NCBI RefSeq assembly: GCF_900111515.1
Contig: NZ_FOHS01000004.1
Location: forward strand, 62,001 to 126,000
Length of the DNA stretch: 64,000 nucleotides
Source of the DNA: Hymenobacter actinosclerus
Lineage (GTDB): Bacteria > Bacteroidota > Bacteroidia > Cytophagales > Hymenobacteraceae
Direction of reading: 5' to 3'
Shown: positions 8,190 through 17,393 of the stretch, one piece after another
Layout of the letters: each line of letters begins with the position of its first letter
Position numbering within the stretch: the stretch's first letter is position 1
Notes under the pieces: generated by a model
What the model was told of the DNA's origin: nothing
Seen by the model: the letters and a program-made list of their open reading frames with translations, nothing else
Databases searched by the model: none
Program-made: the position numbers and the translations under genes

Positions 8190-9146
8190 TTATTTGGGGC
8201 ATTCCTCCCGCGTCAGGGTTTCGTTGATGCTGATGGCGGCCCCGCTGCCCTCGGCGGCGGCCAGCAGCGCCTGCTGCGTACCGGGCGTGTTGTCGCCGGC
8301 CGCGTACAGGCCCGGCACCGAGGTCTGGTGCTGCTTGTTGACCTTAATAGCTCCCTTGGCGCTAAGCCGGCAGCCCATTTCCTGGGCCAGCGAGCTGCGC
8401 TGGTGCTGGTGGGCATGAATGAACAGGGCCCGGCGCGCCAGCTTCTCGCCCGACTCGAACACCAGGTGGCGCAACTCGCCGCCGGCTGTGCCTTCGAGGC
8501 TGGCCAGGGCTTCTTCGCGCACTTCGATGCCCTGGCGGCGCAGGCGGCGGCGGGCGTTCTGGGTCAGGTTGGCCGGGTCCTCCACGCACACCACCACATC
8601 GGGGCTCCAGCGGCTCACCAGCAGGGCCAGGCCAGTTACGAGCTTGGCCCGGCCGTACACGGCCAGCGGCTGGTCGCGGTGTTCCCAGCCGTGGCAGTAG
8701 GGGCAGTGCAGCACCCCGCTGCCCCACAGCTCGCGCATGCCCGGCAGCGGCGGCAGCTCGTCTTCGACGCCGGTGGCCAGCAGCACCTTACGGGCCGTGC
8801 GCGTACTGCGCCGGCCGGTCGGCCCTTCCAGCGTCAGCTCGAAGTGCTTGCCGCATCGCACCAGGCCCACCACTTTCGCTTCTTTAATTTCGACTGACTG
8901 GTAGGCTTCCAACTCCGCCCGGCCCAGGTTGAGTAGCTTGGCGGGTGCCGTACCGTCGCGGGTGAAGAAGGCCTGCACAGCCGGCGAAGGGGCGTTGCGA
9001 GGCGGCCCGCCATCGAGCACCAGCACCCGGCGCAGGCAGCGGCCCAGCACCAGCGCGGCACTCAGGCCGGCGCTGCCGGCGCCCACAATGGCTACATCAA
9101 TATCGGTGGGCACCCGGCCGGGTACGGAGCGGCGAACAGCAGGCAT
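8190..9146 (-). CDS. NAD(P)/FAD-dependent oxidoreductase, thioredoxin-reductase-like
   Basis: A 318-residue flavoprotein of the small thioredoxin-reductase-like group. The FAD-binding GxGxxG motif is VAIVGAGSAG (residues 18-27), and the conserved ATG stretch is LLATGVEDELPPLPG. HCPYCHGWEHRD holds the CxxC pair found in many of these enzymes. The second FAD motif is GLYAAGDNTPG near residue 285. It probably reduces a disulfide partner or small electrophile with NADPH. No thioredoxin gene is adjacent. The start at 9146 leaves about 15 residues before the first strand; a shorter start is possible. Confidence 0.85.
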   Translation of the reverse strand: MPAVRRSVPGRVPTDIDVAIVGAGSAGLSAALVLGRCLRRVLVLDGGPPRNAPSPAVQAFFTRDGTAPAKLLNLGRAELEAYQSVEIKEAKVVGLVRCGKHFELTLEGPTGRRSTRTARKVLLATGVEDELPPLPGMRELWGSGVLHCPYCHGWEHRDQPLAVYGRAKLVTGLALLVSRWSPDVVVCVEDPANLTQNARRRLRRQGIEVREEALASLEGTAGGELRHLVFESGEKLARRALFIHAHQHQRSSLAQEMGCRLSAKGAIKVNKQHQTSVPGLYAAGDNTPGTQQALLAAAEGSGAAISINETLTREECPK

Positions 9147-9262
9147 AAGTCAGTCGAAGGAAAGGGAGCAACAGAAGATTTACAGAGCGGCCGGTGCGGC
9201 CGGAAAAGCTATACCGCCAAAGCAGCCGGCTGGTTGTACGGCGCGGGCCCGTGGTACCCTCA

Positions 9263-9306
9263 AAGCAAAGCGTCCCCCCGCCGGGTGGCAGGAGGACGCT
9301 TTGCTT
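9263..9306 (-). terminator. Hairpin terminator of the beta-helix T9SS gene
   Basis: A perfect 13-bp stem (AAGCAAAGCGTCC at 9263-9275, GGACGCTTTGCTT at 9294-9306) with an 18-nt loop, 20 bases downstream of the minus-strand stop at 9327. Confidence 0.75.
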
Positions 9307-9326
9307 ACGCAGCACTCAGCGGCTGA

Positions 9327-12300
9327 CTATTGCTTGATAACGCGCCGGCTGAACGACTGCCCGTTGCCCTGCACCCGCACCAGGTAGGTGCCATTGGGCA
9401 GGCTGGTCAGCTGCAGTTCCTGCACGGTACCGCCGTTCTGGCTGAAAGTGCGCAGCGTGCGGCCCGTCATATCCACCAGCGTTACCAGGTAGGTGCCGGC
9501 CGGGGCGCCGCTCAAATCGAGCTTGGCATCCTGGATGGCAGTGGCGGGGTTGGGGTACACGTCCATCTGGGCGCGGGCCGTCAGTGGGAAGCGCACGGTC
9601 TGCACTTCGCTCAGGCTGGCCGTGCCGTCAGTATCCACCTGGCGCAGGCGGTAGTACACCAGGCCGGCAGGGGCCAGGGCAGCTGCCCGCGCATCGGTGA
9701 AGGCGTAGGTGGTAGCCGTCTGGATCGAGCCCTGGCCTTTCACCTCGCCCACGGCCTCAAAGCGGCTACCGTCGAAGCTGCGCTCCACCACAAAGTGGTC
9801 GTTGTTGAGCTCCTGCGCCGTTTTCCAGTTGAGCTCAGCGTTCAGGCCGGAAGGCTTAGCGCCGAAGGCAACCAGCGTTACGGGCAGGGGCGAGTTCTGA
9901 TTGATCTTAATATTGGCCGAGAACTCCGAGGTATTCTGGCCTACGGTCGCGGTGGCGGTTATACGTGCGGTGTTGGCCGTAATTGCCGTTCGCAGAGTGG
10001 GGGAAAGGCTGCTGATCGGGATGTTGAAGTAGAAGCGCGAGGCCCCGGTTTCACTGCCCTGATCAAAGCCGTTGAAGACGCCGCTGTAGCTGCCAGTTTT
10101 CGTATCTGCATCGGCTACTCCATTTACGGTGCTTCCCTCTACCCGGGTGAACAGGTAGGTTTGGCCTTGGCCAAAACCATCAGCGGTTTTATCCGACAGG
10201 AAGAACTCGATGGTGCTGCCTGCTGGGGCATAGCCGCTAATTCTTAGGTTGTTATTGGTGGTGCCAGTTGTGGTAGTAGAAGCCTGCGTAATTACCGGGA
10301 AATTGAGTAGGCCGTTGGCTCCGCTGCCTGCAGTTTTACCATTGGCGTTCTTGGTGACATCATCACCGGTTGCGCTACTGGTGGCTGACAGGTCGATACC
10401 CAGGTTGCCATTGCCGGAAATGCTGTTCTGGGTGAAGCGGTTGCCCGAGGTGCCAGTCAAGGCTACAATACCATCACCAGCGCTACCCGAAATGGTGTTG
10501 CTGCTGATGACGTTGTCATTACCTGACGTAATGCTAATGCCAGCATCGTCGGTAGTGATAGTGGTTACTAAGCCGTTAGTCGCTAGTATATTCCCCGAAA
10601 TGAGGTTGCGGTTGCTACCCGCCATCAGCTCAATACCAAAACCGCTGTTGTTGCTGATGTTATTGTTTTGAATCGTATTGTCCGAAGCGTTCGACAGTAA
10701 TACTCCGGCTCCATCGTAAGCGATGGTGGAGTTGGTCGCATTGGCAGCCACAGAGCGGCCAGTACGGAAGGAGTTATCGGAAAGCGTTACGTTGGTAGCT
10801 CCGTTAACCAGCAGTACCGATGCAACCGTGTTGTTGGAGCTGGTTACATCCGTAACAAGAGAGCCAGCAGTGTTAGCACCCGTGAAAACAATAGCTACAC
10901 CATCTGCTATTGCAGCACCTGTAGTGTTCAACGCTCTGCTACCGTTTGTACCGCCTCCAAGATTGCCAGCACCCGTAATATTCAGCGAGGCAATGCGCGT
11001 ATTACCGCCCGTAACAGAAATGCCACCACGGTTTGAAGTATTAAAGTCAAGAGTGATTTCCCCAGCTAAATTGGCTGCAGTCGGAGTTGTGCCTTCACCC
11101 GTTAAAATAGTCTGTAGCTTCCCATCAATAGCGGTATTGCTGTCCGTGATAGTGGGCAGTGCGGCCAAACTAAACGTGAAGGCTTTGGTGGTAGTGCTAT
11201 AGCCAGCAGAAGCAGACCCTACGCGCAAGCCTGGCAAGGCTGTACCTTGGCCATTGTTGAGCATAAAGATGGCATACTCCGTACCCGGAGCGGGGTCAAT
11301 GGCAGTTGTGCCAGTGGCTGGAGTCCCGTTGAAAGGATCCTGATCCAGGCCGGCATTCGTCAGTGCGTTGCTGTTGGAGATGAACTGCCGCAACGAGCCT
11401 TGGCCGGAGTTGTTCGTGTTTACTACGGTGCTGAAGTTGAAGCCAAAATCGGCTGTTACTGCAGTGGTACCTACGGCCACCGTTACTGGGGCCTGGCTTT
11501 GAGCTATTGTCGTGGCTGTATTCAAGCCAGCTAGGGTGGTACCTGCTCCTCCGTTACCGGCATCCGTTTTGGTTGGATCTTCGCCGCCAACGTAATTGGT
11601 TTCGTTGTTATACGTCTGCACTGGTAACAGTCCCGCAATGGCACCGGGGCGGCGGCTGGTTACGGTGCTATTTACTACGCGCACGGTGTAGTCTCCCAAG
11701 CCCGGAGTAAAGGTGTACTGGCCACTTGCATTAGTGGTAGTGAATGATACAAAAGCACCATTCGAGTCATATAACTCAACACGGGCATTTGGTCGTACAA
11801 CAGCTCCAGCGGCTGTACGTGGCCGACCTGCTCCACCACCGTAATTTACATCTTCATATACAGTGCCGGTTATAGGCGAAATGGAGGCAAGAGATGATAC
11901 GCTGATAATCCAACCATCAGCAGTATGTCGGCTATTATCTGTTGTATGCACAGCTCCTCCACTAGCATTCGGTCGCAGATAGATACGGAAGACCAAGCTC
12001 GTTACACCGCCCCCGTTAGGTGTCTTCACCAAAACTGAGCCGCTAGCTGCACCTTCACCTGTAGTACCATCGGGTGCAGGCGCGCTATTAAGAATTTGTG
12101 TGGGCGTGACATTCAGTTCTACAGAACCGGCAAGCTTGGAGAGCGTGACAGCAGTAGCACCTAAATCAGCTGATACTAAGTCCAGTTCACTCGTAAAGCC
12201 AATGCCACCACCAAAGCTACCACCTAAGCCCGTCACGTGGATGATAGGGTTAGCTACGGAGCGGTTAAATGTAATCGTTAAGTCGGCGTAACGGTATCGG

Positions 12301-12791
12301 GCATTAGCAGGTACAGATGCTGGTAATGGTTCTGTAGATACGAATATCTCAGTTCCGCGATTAAAAGTCACATCGATACCACCTGTTCCGCCAACAGCCG
12401 ACGTGTAGTCAGCATTGCTAGACCCACCTATCAAACTAAGTGGTGGAAATAGCGCCAAGCTTCCTGCTAACTGTCCAGTAGCGTTCAGGTTTGCGCCAAA
12501 TGCCACGCCCGTACGCGTTACAATCTTAGTAGCGGGTTGCGTGAATTCCTGATTGCTCAAAGACAACGTAGCAGTTGTCAAAGGAACGGAGGCTCCTACA
12601 GTATTGCCTGTTGGGTTATTAGTGTTTGTTTGAAACGTGATAACCTGGTTGGATACTGTTGGACCATTGCCTGTAGGGTTGTTTGCACCAGCCGCAAACT
12701 CCAGCGTCGGTACTGTCTGCGCCCATGAAGCATTCTGACCTGACAACACTCCTGCCGCAAGCAGGAGTAGTAAGCGTAAGTGTGTTTTCAT
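9327..12791 (-). CDS. Large secreted right-handed beta-helix protein with T9SS sorting domain
   Basis: A 1,154-residue exported protein. The start at 12791 opens a signal peptide (MKTHLRLLLLLAAGVLSGQ, then NASWA-QT); a longer frame from 12887 is rejected because the promoter lies there. Order: an N-terminal beta domain, an SdrD/CNA-B-like domain (GTVYEDVNYGGGAGRP, ASGQYTFTPGLGDYTVRVV), then repeats rich in Asn (SDNTIQNNNISNNSGFGIEL, GNRFTQNSISGNGNLGIDL) typical of PbH1/NosD beta-helices. At the C terminus is a Por secretion tail (VYPNPATAIQDAKLDLSG to SRRVIKQ) for type IX secretion and surface attachment. The middle has lower G+C than its neighbours. It is likely an adhesin or surface-layer protein. 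Confidence 0.85.
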   Translation of the reverse strand: MKTHLRLLLLLAAGVLSGQNASWAQTVPTLEFAAGANNPTGNGPTVSNQVITFQTNTNNPTGNTVGASVPLTTATLSLSNQEFTQPATKIVTRTGVAFGANLNATGQLAGSLALFPPLSLIGGSSNADYTSAVGGTGGIDVTFNRGTEIFVSTEPLPASVPANARYRYADLTITFNRSVANPIIHVTGLGGSFGGGIGFTSELDLVSADLGATAVTLSKLAGSVELNVTPTQILNSAPAPDGTTGEGAASGSVLVKTPNGGGVTSLVFRIYLRPNASGGAVHTTDNSRHTADGWIISVSSLASISPITGTVYEDVNYGGGAGRPRTAAGAVVRPNARVELYDSNGAFVSFTTTNASGQYTFTPGLGDYTVRVVNSTVTSRRPGAIAGLLPVQTYNNETNYVGGEDPTKTDAGNGGAGTTLAGLNTATTIAQSQAPVTVAVGTTAVTADFGFNFSTVVNTNNSGQGSLRQFISNSNALTNAGLDQDPFNGTPATGTTAIDPAPGTEYAIFMLNNGQGTALPGLRVGSASAGYSTTTKAFTFSLAALPTITDSNTAIDGKLQTILTGEGTTPTAANLAGEITLDFNTSNRGGISVTGGNTRIASLNITGAGNLGGGTNGSRALNTTGAAIADGVAIVFTGANTAGSLVTDVTSSNNTVASVLLVNGATNVTLSDNSFRTGRSVAANATNSTIAYDGAGVLLSNASDNTIQNNNISNNSGFGIELMAGSNRNLISGNILATNGLVTTITTDDAGISITSGNDNVISSNTISGSAGDGIVALTGTSGNRFTQNSISGNGNLGIDLSATSSATGDDVTKNANGKTAGSGANGLLNFPVITQASTTTTGTTNNNLRISGYAPAGSTIEFFLSDKTADGFGQGQTYLFTRVEGSTVNGVADADTKTGSYSGVFNGFDQGSETGASRFYFNIPISSLSPTLRTAITANTARITATATVGQNTSEFSANIKINQNSPLPVTLVAFGAKPSGLNAELNWKTAQELNNDHFVVERSFDGSRFEAVGEVKGQGSIQTATTYAFTDARAAALAPAGLVYYRLRQVDTDGTASLSEVQTVRFPLTARAQMDVYPNPATAIQDAKLDLSGAPAGTYLVTLVDMTGRTLRTFSQNGGTVQELQLTSLPNGTYLVRVQGNGQSFSRRVIKQ

Positions 12792-12860
12792 GAAATAAAA
12801 AAGAGTGGATGTGCCGGAAGTGAAGTAGGGGTGGTGGTTTATGTGCAGTTCTAAGCAGAA

Positions 12861-12889
12861 CAAATGTACCTCGCGGGCGAAGTGCACAA
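12861..12889 (-). promoter_or_regulatory. Bacteroidota-type promoter of the beta-helix gene
   Basis: On the minus strand, TTG at 12887-12889 and TACATTTG at 12861-12868 are separated by 18 nt, a full match to TTG-N17-23-TAnnTTTG. It lies 70 bases before the ATG at 12791 and rules out the longer start at 12887. In the remaining gap, 12890-13167, I see no gene. Confidence 0.7.
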
Positions 12890-13167
12890 CCTTTCTATTC
12901 GGTCAACGTAGCGCATGGCTCGATGAACCGGCTGAATGGCAGGTGGAAAAAATCAGGTATTGGAAAAGTTCAGATCCTGTCGCTCAACGTGGGTGGCCGT
13001 TGCCGTAGCGCCGAAGCCTACGGAATAGCTACTGCTGCCGGATTGCAGGCAAAGCAAGAAAAATAAATAGCGCTACTGTGGAGTTAGGTTAGTGATATGT
13101 ATTGCTGTTAATTTTATATTTATAAAATACCGATGGGTAATACAGCAGGCTGATAGTAAAGTCCGGC

Positions 13168-15894
13168 TTAGTACACCTGCTGCCTGCGGCTTAAGCTTAC
13201 TAGCTCCCGCACCTCGCCATTAAAGCCTGCTTGTTTGGCTAGCTCCTCTAGTGGCAGATGGAAACGATACTTCCAGAAGTGCGTGGGGTTGCTGGGCACA
13301 TTGATCTGCTCGGCCTGCGGATCCTGGCGGCGCAGCTCGGCGCTGAGGGCCACGATGTCCTGGAGCGGGAAGATGGCCCACATGGCGGGCGAGTACAGGT
13401 GCTGCTCCAGTATTTCGCGTACCACCCACGGCTCGCAGTAGAACGGGGCCGCCTCGTGCCAGTGGCCCAGGATGGTTTCGAAGAAGCGCTGGGTCTGGGC
13501 ACGGTCTTCCTCCCACCAGCCGCGCAGCGTGCTCATGTCGTGCGAGCCGGGGCTTACTACGCTTAGGTAGGGCGCGGTGCCGGGGTTGCCGAACTCGGTG
13601 CTGGGGTCGGAGGGCATGCGCTGGATGTTGAGGCCCAGAATGCCCAAATCCTTCATCACGCCGGGTACCGAGGCGGGCACCATGCCCAGGTCTTCGCCGC
13701 AGATGAGCATGTTGGTGGCCCAGCGCACGGGCGGCAGCTTGGTGAGGCCCTGCTCGCGCCAGAAACCCTCGTGGCGCTGGTAGAAAAAGTCGTCGTAGAG
13801 GGCCTGCAGGCGCGGGCGGGTGGCCGCGTCGAGCTCCCGGAACGAGCGGCTCAGGTGCAGCGTGATGCGCGGATGGTAGTGGTCGGGCTGCTGGTCGTCG
13901 GGCACCAGCAACACCTCGTTGGCCAGCCCGAACAGGCCGGCCCGCAGCCAGCCGTAGTACTCCTCGTGGTTCGGGTCAGCAGCCAGCTTGTCGTTGATCA
14001 CGGCCTCCATCTGGCGCTGGGTGCGCACGAACTCCTTCAGGCGGATGACGCCGTGCTCGTCGGCGTCCATGAACTCATCGAACACCGCCTGTGCCTGACC
14101 ACCAAACACCTCCTGCACCACGTGCCAGCGGATGTAGGGTTCGCACAGCCGGCCGTAGTCAAACCAGCCCAGGCGCTGCTCGATTTCCTGCTGCGAAAAG
14201 GGCAGGGCGGGCGAAAAGTGGCCCAAGAGGCCCTCCACCGAGTGGGCCGGAATCTCCCAGATGCGGAAAAAACCCAGAATGTGGTCGATGCGCAGGGCGT
14301 CGAAATAGCGGGCCAGGTGGCCCATGCGCTGCTGCCACCACTGGTAGCCGTCGAGGGCCATCTGCTCCCAGTTGTAGGTCGGGAAGCGCCAGTTCTGGCC
14401 GGTCGTGGAGAAGTCGTCGGGCGGGGCGCCGGCCTGCTGGTGCAGGTGGTAGAGCTCAGGCTGGGTCCAGGCATCAACGGAGTGGCGGTAGATGCCGATG
14501 GGCAGGTCGCCTTTCACCACCACGCCCCGCTCGCGGGCATAGGCCACGGCTTCGCGCAGCTGCTTGTCGAGGTGAAACTGCAGGAAGAAGAACAAGCCGA
14601 ACTCGTCGAAATCAGTGCTGGCCTCATCGGTAAGCGCTTCCGCCTGGGTTGGGGTGCGGAACTTGGCGGGCCATTGGCTGAAATCGGCGGTGCCAAACCG
14701 GTCGCGCAGGCCGCAGAAGGCCGCGTAGGGCACCAGCCAGGCCGCCTGCTCCTGGCGGAAGGCGTGGAAGTCGGCGTCAGCCAGAAAAGCCCTTTTCTCC
14801 TGCTGATATAGCTGGCGCAGGAAGCGCCACTTGGCGGCCATCACGGGCTCGTAGTCCACGAAATCCTTCGCGTTCAGCTCGTCGCGCAACTGCGCCAGCT
14901 CCTGGCGGGCGGCGGGGTCGCGCAGCTCGGCCACCGCCTCCAGGTTGAGGTACTGCGGGTGCAGGGCAAACACCGAAATGGCGGCGTAGGGGTAGCTGTC
15001 GACCCAAGTGTGGGTGGCTACTGTGTCGTTGATGGGCAGCACCTGCACCAGTTGCAGGCCGGTGGCCACGGCCCAGTCGACGAGCAGCTTCAGGTCGGGA
15101 AATTCGCCCACGCCCAGGCCTCGGCGGCTGCGCAGCGAGAAGACAGGCAGCGCCACGCCGGCCCCGCGCCAGGGCGCGGCCAGGTAGCGGTACTGGTTGT
15201 CGGCGACTACGCGCAGCGTCTGCGGGTCGGTTTCGGCGGCCAGCAGCCGGTCGTCGCCGGCTTCCAGCTCCACGAGCTGGCCCGTGCCGGGGTTCCAGCG
15301 GCCGTACTTATAACGAACTTCCGCGGCCGGCGCGGCCAGTGTTACCTCGGCCGTCCAGGTGGGGTAATCGGCATCCGACAGCACCACGGCCCGGGCGGCA
15401 TCCCAGGCGCCCAGGGCCGCATCGGAGCCCAGCACGCACAGCTGCTCGCCGGGCGCCACGCGCGGGGCCGTTAGCTGGAAGCGCACGGCCGGGCCGGTTG
15501 TGGTGGGCGTTGCCGGGGCGGCTGGGGTGGGCCGCCGGAACAGCGCCTCGGTGAAGGCGGCCGTGAACAGCTCGTTTTCGGGTTGCGCGGGAGCCCGCCA
15601 CCAATCGGCCAGCACCAGCCGGCTGAAGGTTGCGTCGGCAGTGGGCAGCAGGCGGTTAGGGCCCCACTCCCAGTGCCGGCCGCCGTCGCGCTCATCCAGC
15701 AGCAGGTATTTGTAGCTGCCTTCTGCCTGGTCGGCGGGCAGCTCCAGCTCGCGGCTCCAGTGGCCGGTGGCCTCGTCGTAGTGGAGCGCCAGGGCGGCCT
15801 CGGGAGCCCACTGGCCCAGGGCGGGCAGCGAGCCGCAAACGACCAGCCGCTGGCCCGGTTGGGTGCGGTAAGGGAGCGTAAAACGAAGAATCAT
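13168..15894 (-). CDS. malQ: 4-alpha-glucanotransferase with two N-terminal CBM20 domains
   Basis: A 908-residue GH77 enzyme that transfers alpha-1,4-glucan chains in glycogen or maltodextrin metabolism, acting in the cytoplasm (no signal peptide). Two starch-binding CBM20 modules come first (about residues 1-100 with QRLVVCGSLPALGQW, and about 135-235 with EQLCVLGSDAALGAWDA). The GH77 barrel starts near VFSLRSRRGLGVGEFPDLK. Catalytic regions are visible: DALRIDHILGFFRIWEIP (nucleophile Asp), ICGEDLGMVP (acid/base Glu) and SPGSHDMSTLRGWW. The two CBM20 modules and the length place it with the plant DPE2-like form rather than the short 500-residue MalQ. It stands alone here. Confidence 0.92.
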   Translation of the reverse strand: MILRFTLPYRTQPGQRLVVCGSLPALGQWAPEAALALHYDEATGHWSRELELPADQAEGSYKYLLLDERDGGRHWEWGPNRLLPTADATFSRLVLADWWRAPAQPENELFTAAFTEALFRRPTPAAPATPTTTGPAVRFQLTAPRVAPGEQLCVLGSDAALGAWDAARAVVLSDADYPTWTAEVTLAAPAAEVRYKYGRWNPGTGQLVELEAGDDRLLAAETDPQTLRVVADNQYRYLAAPWRGAGVALPVFSLRSRRGLGVGEFPDLKLLVDWAVATGLQLVQVLPINDTVATHTWVDSYPYAAISVFALHPQYLNLEAVAELRDPAARQELAQLRDELNAKDFVDYEPVMAAKWRFLRQLYQQEKRAFLADADFHAFRQEQAAWLVPYAAFCGLRDRFGTADFSQWPAKFRTPTQAEALTDEASTDFDEFGLFFFLQFHLDKQLREAVAYARERGVVVKGDLPIGIYRHSVDAWTQPELYHLHQQAGAPPDDFSTTGQNWRFPTYNWEQMALDGYQWWQQRMGHLARYFDALRIDHILGFFRIWEIPAHSVEGLLGHFSPALPFSQQEIEQRLGWFDYGRLCEPYIRWHVVQEVFGGQAQAVFDEFMDADEHGVIRLKEFVRTQRQMEAVINDKLAADPNHEEYYGWLRAGLFGLANEVLLVPDDQQPDHYHPRITLHLSRSFRELDAATRPRLQALYDDFFYQRHEGFWREQGLTKLPPVRWATNMLICGEDLGMVPASVPGVMKDLGILGLNIQRMPSDPSTEFGNPGTAPYLSVVSPGSHDMSTLRGWWEEDRAQTQRFFETILGHWHEAAPFYCEPWVVREILEQHLYSPAMWAIFPLQDIVALSAELRRQDPQAEQINVPSNPTHFWKYRFHLPLEELAKQAGFNGEVRELVSLSRRQQVY

Positions 15895-16074
15895 CGGAAG
15901 CGGAGTCAGGTAAAAACCGGTCCGAAAGATACGGGTTAATAGCCTGGAACAGGCGCTCTTCGGAGCAAAAAACCACCGGTTCAGCCCCCAAATTGCCGGT
16001 TCAACCGCCTAATCAATGCCGCATTAGCGCCTGGGCAGTGTCCCATTGACAACTGCTGCGGGGCCCGCAGCGGC

Positions 16075-16332
16075 CTACTTCTGGTCGCGGCGCGGCAGCC
16101 GGGGCTGCACCCGTTGCCCCCCGCTGCTGTCGTAGCCGGCGGCGGGGTTGCGGAAGAAAGCAAACCAGCAGATGATGAGCACGGCCCAGCCGACGGCCAG
16201 CACGACCAGCGTAGCGCCACTGCGCAGCAGCGTGTCCTGGCTGACCAGGCTGATGCCCCAGATGCGCAGCACCAGCAGCCCGGCCAGCGCCAGGCCCACC
16301 AGGATAATTGCGAATCCAACTAGCTTTTTCAT
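16075..16332 (-). CDS. Small two-helix membrane protein
   Basis: An 85-residue protein with two predicted transmembrane helices (VGFAIILVGLALAGLLVLRI, residues 4-24, and LVVLAVGWAVLIICWFAFF, about 42-61) and a basic, Gly/Pro-containing tail ending PRLPRRDQK. I recognise no family. It is the last gene of a minus-strand run (two zinc-ribbon proteins, SPFH protein, this one), 54 bp after the SPFH gene, so it may be a small membrane subunit of that module. Confidence 0.7.
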   Translation of the reverse strand: MKKLVGFAIILVGLALAGLLVLRIWGISLVSQDTLLRSGATLVVLAVGWAVLIICWFAFFRNPAAGYDSSGGQRVQPRLPRRDQK

Positions 16333-16386
16333 GGTCGAAAGGGTTTAAACCGGAGGGATTGGTACGGCCGGATTACGGCGCGCAAC

Positions 16387-17391
16387 TCATAATTTATCGA
16401 GCCAGGTCCGCCGCTTGATGGCGTACTCTTCGGGGGTGAGAATGCCTTCGTCAAGCAGCAGCTTGAGCTTTTGTAGCTGCTGAACGGGGTCGGCATCGGG
16501 CGGGGCGCTGGTGGTGCTTTCGGTTTGGGCGGCGAAGACTTTGCCCAGCTCGGCGCCGGCACCCAGCGCGAGGCCGGCCCCGGCCAGGCCGCCCTCGGTG
16601 CGGGCGGCGTCGCGCAGGGCCCGCAGCTTCTCCAGCTCCGGGTAGTTGAGGCCCCCGGCGGCGGCGGCCTGGGTGTCGGCCGTTACGTCGGCCACCCGGC
16701 CGATACGCTCCTGGGTGTCGGCATCGAAGACGGTGCCGTTGAGGCGGAAGTCGGTCAGCTCCAGCCCGAACTGGCCCAGCTCGGGCTGTAACCGTTCGCG
16801 CAGCTGGGACGAGAGGCTGACCAGGTGCGCGTCAATCTGCTGGTACGAGAGCTGCGACCCGGCCAGCAGGGTGGTCAGCACCTGGGTGAAACGGCTCTGC
16901 AGCAGCTGCCGGGCCTGGGGCACCGTGAAGCTGTCCTGCTGCCCGGCCACGGCGCCGAAAAACAGGTTGGCATCGAGCAGCCGAAACGAGAAGTTGCCGT
17001 TGGCCCCCAGCTCCACCGGAATCTGGTACACCGGGTCGAGATACTTGATGGGCATGGCCGTGCCCCAGGGCTGGTTCACGTTTTCGGCGGTGCGGAAGAA
17101 GTAGATTTTTACCTTGTGCTCGCTCTCAAACTGGGTGCGGAGCTTGGTGAGGGTGGTGAAAAACGGCAGGTTTTCGGTTTGCAGGTTGTAGCTGCCTGGC
17201 GTGGTCAGCACGCTTTCCACCTGGCCCTCGTACACGAGCAGCGCCCCCTGGCCGGGCCCCAGCAGCAGCTTGCTCGCATTCTTGATTTCGTCGTCGTTGG
17301 TCGAGGCGAATTTCTGCAACAGCAGCCCCGGCGCGGGGTTGGGCCACTGGATTACCTGCGAAAGCTGATTGCGAAAGAAGTTGAAGGCCAT
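16387..17391 (-). CDS. SPFH-domain protein with C-terminal SHOCT motif (YdjI-like)
   Basis: A 334-residue protein resembling Bacillus YdjI and the so-called virion-core-protein family. The SPFH (band-7/stomatin) core spans roughly residues 25-250 (LLLGPGQGALLVYEGQVESV, LDPVYQIPVELGANGNFSFR, LQPELGQFGLELTDFRLNGT). An Ala/Gly-rich linker follows and the last 35 residues are a SHOCT module (LQKLKLLLDEGILTPEEYAI). No transmembrane helix is clear. SPFH proteins form large membrane-attached oligomers. It begins only 2 bp after the stop of a zinc-ribbon membrane protein, so the two are almost certainly co-expressed. In B. subtilis, YdjG (zinc ribbon), YdjH (TPM) and YdjI (SPFH) form a membrane complex that recruits a PspA homologue; no pspA gene is in this window. 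Confidence 0.85.
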   Translation of the reverse strand: MAFNFFRNQLSQVIQWPNPAPGLLLQKFASTNDDEIKNASKLLLGPGQGALLVYEGQVESVLTTPGSYNLQTENLPFFTTLTKLRTQFESEHKVKIYFFRTAENVNQPWGTAMPIKYLDPVYQIPVELGANGNFSFRLLDANLFFGAVAGQQDSFTVPQARQLLQSRFTQVLTTLLAGSQLSYQQIDAHLVSLSSQLRERLQPELGQFGLELTDFRLNGTVFDADTQERIGRVADVTADTQAAAAGGLNYPELEKLRALRDAARTEGGLAGAGLALGAGAELGKVFAAQTESTTSAPPDADPVQQLQKLKLLLDEGILTPEEYAIKRRTWLDKL

Positions 17392-17393
17392 GG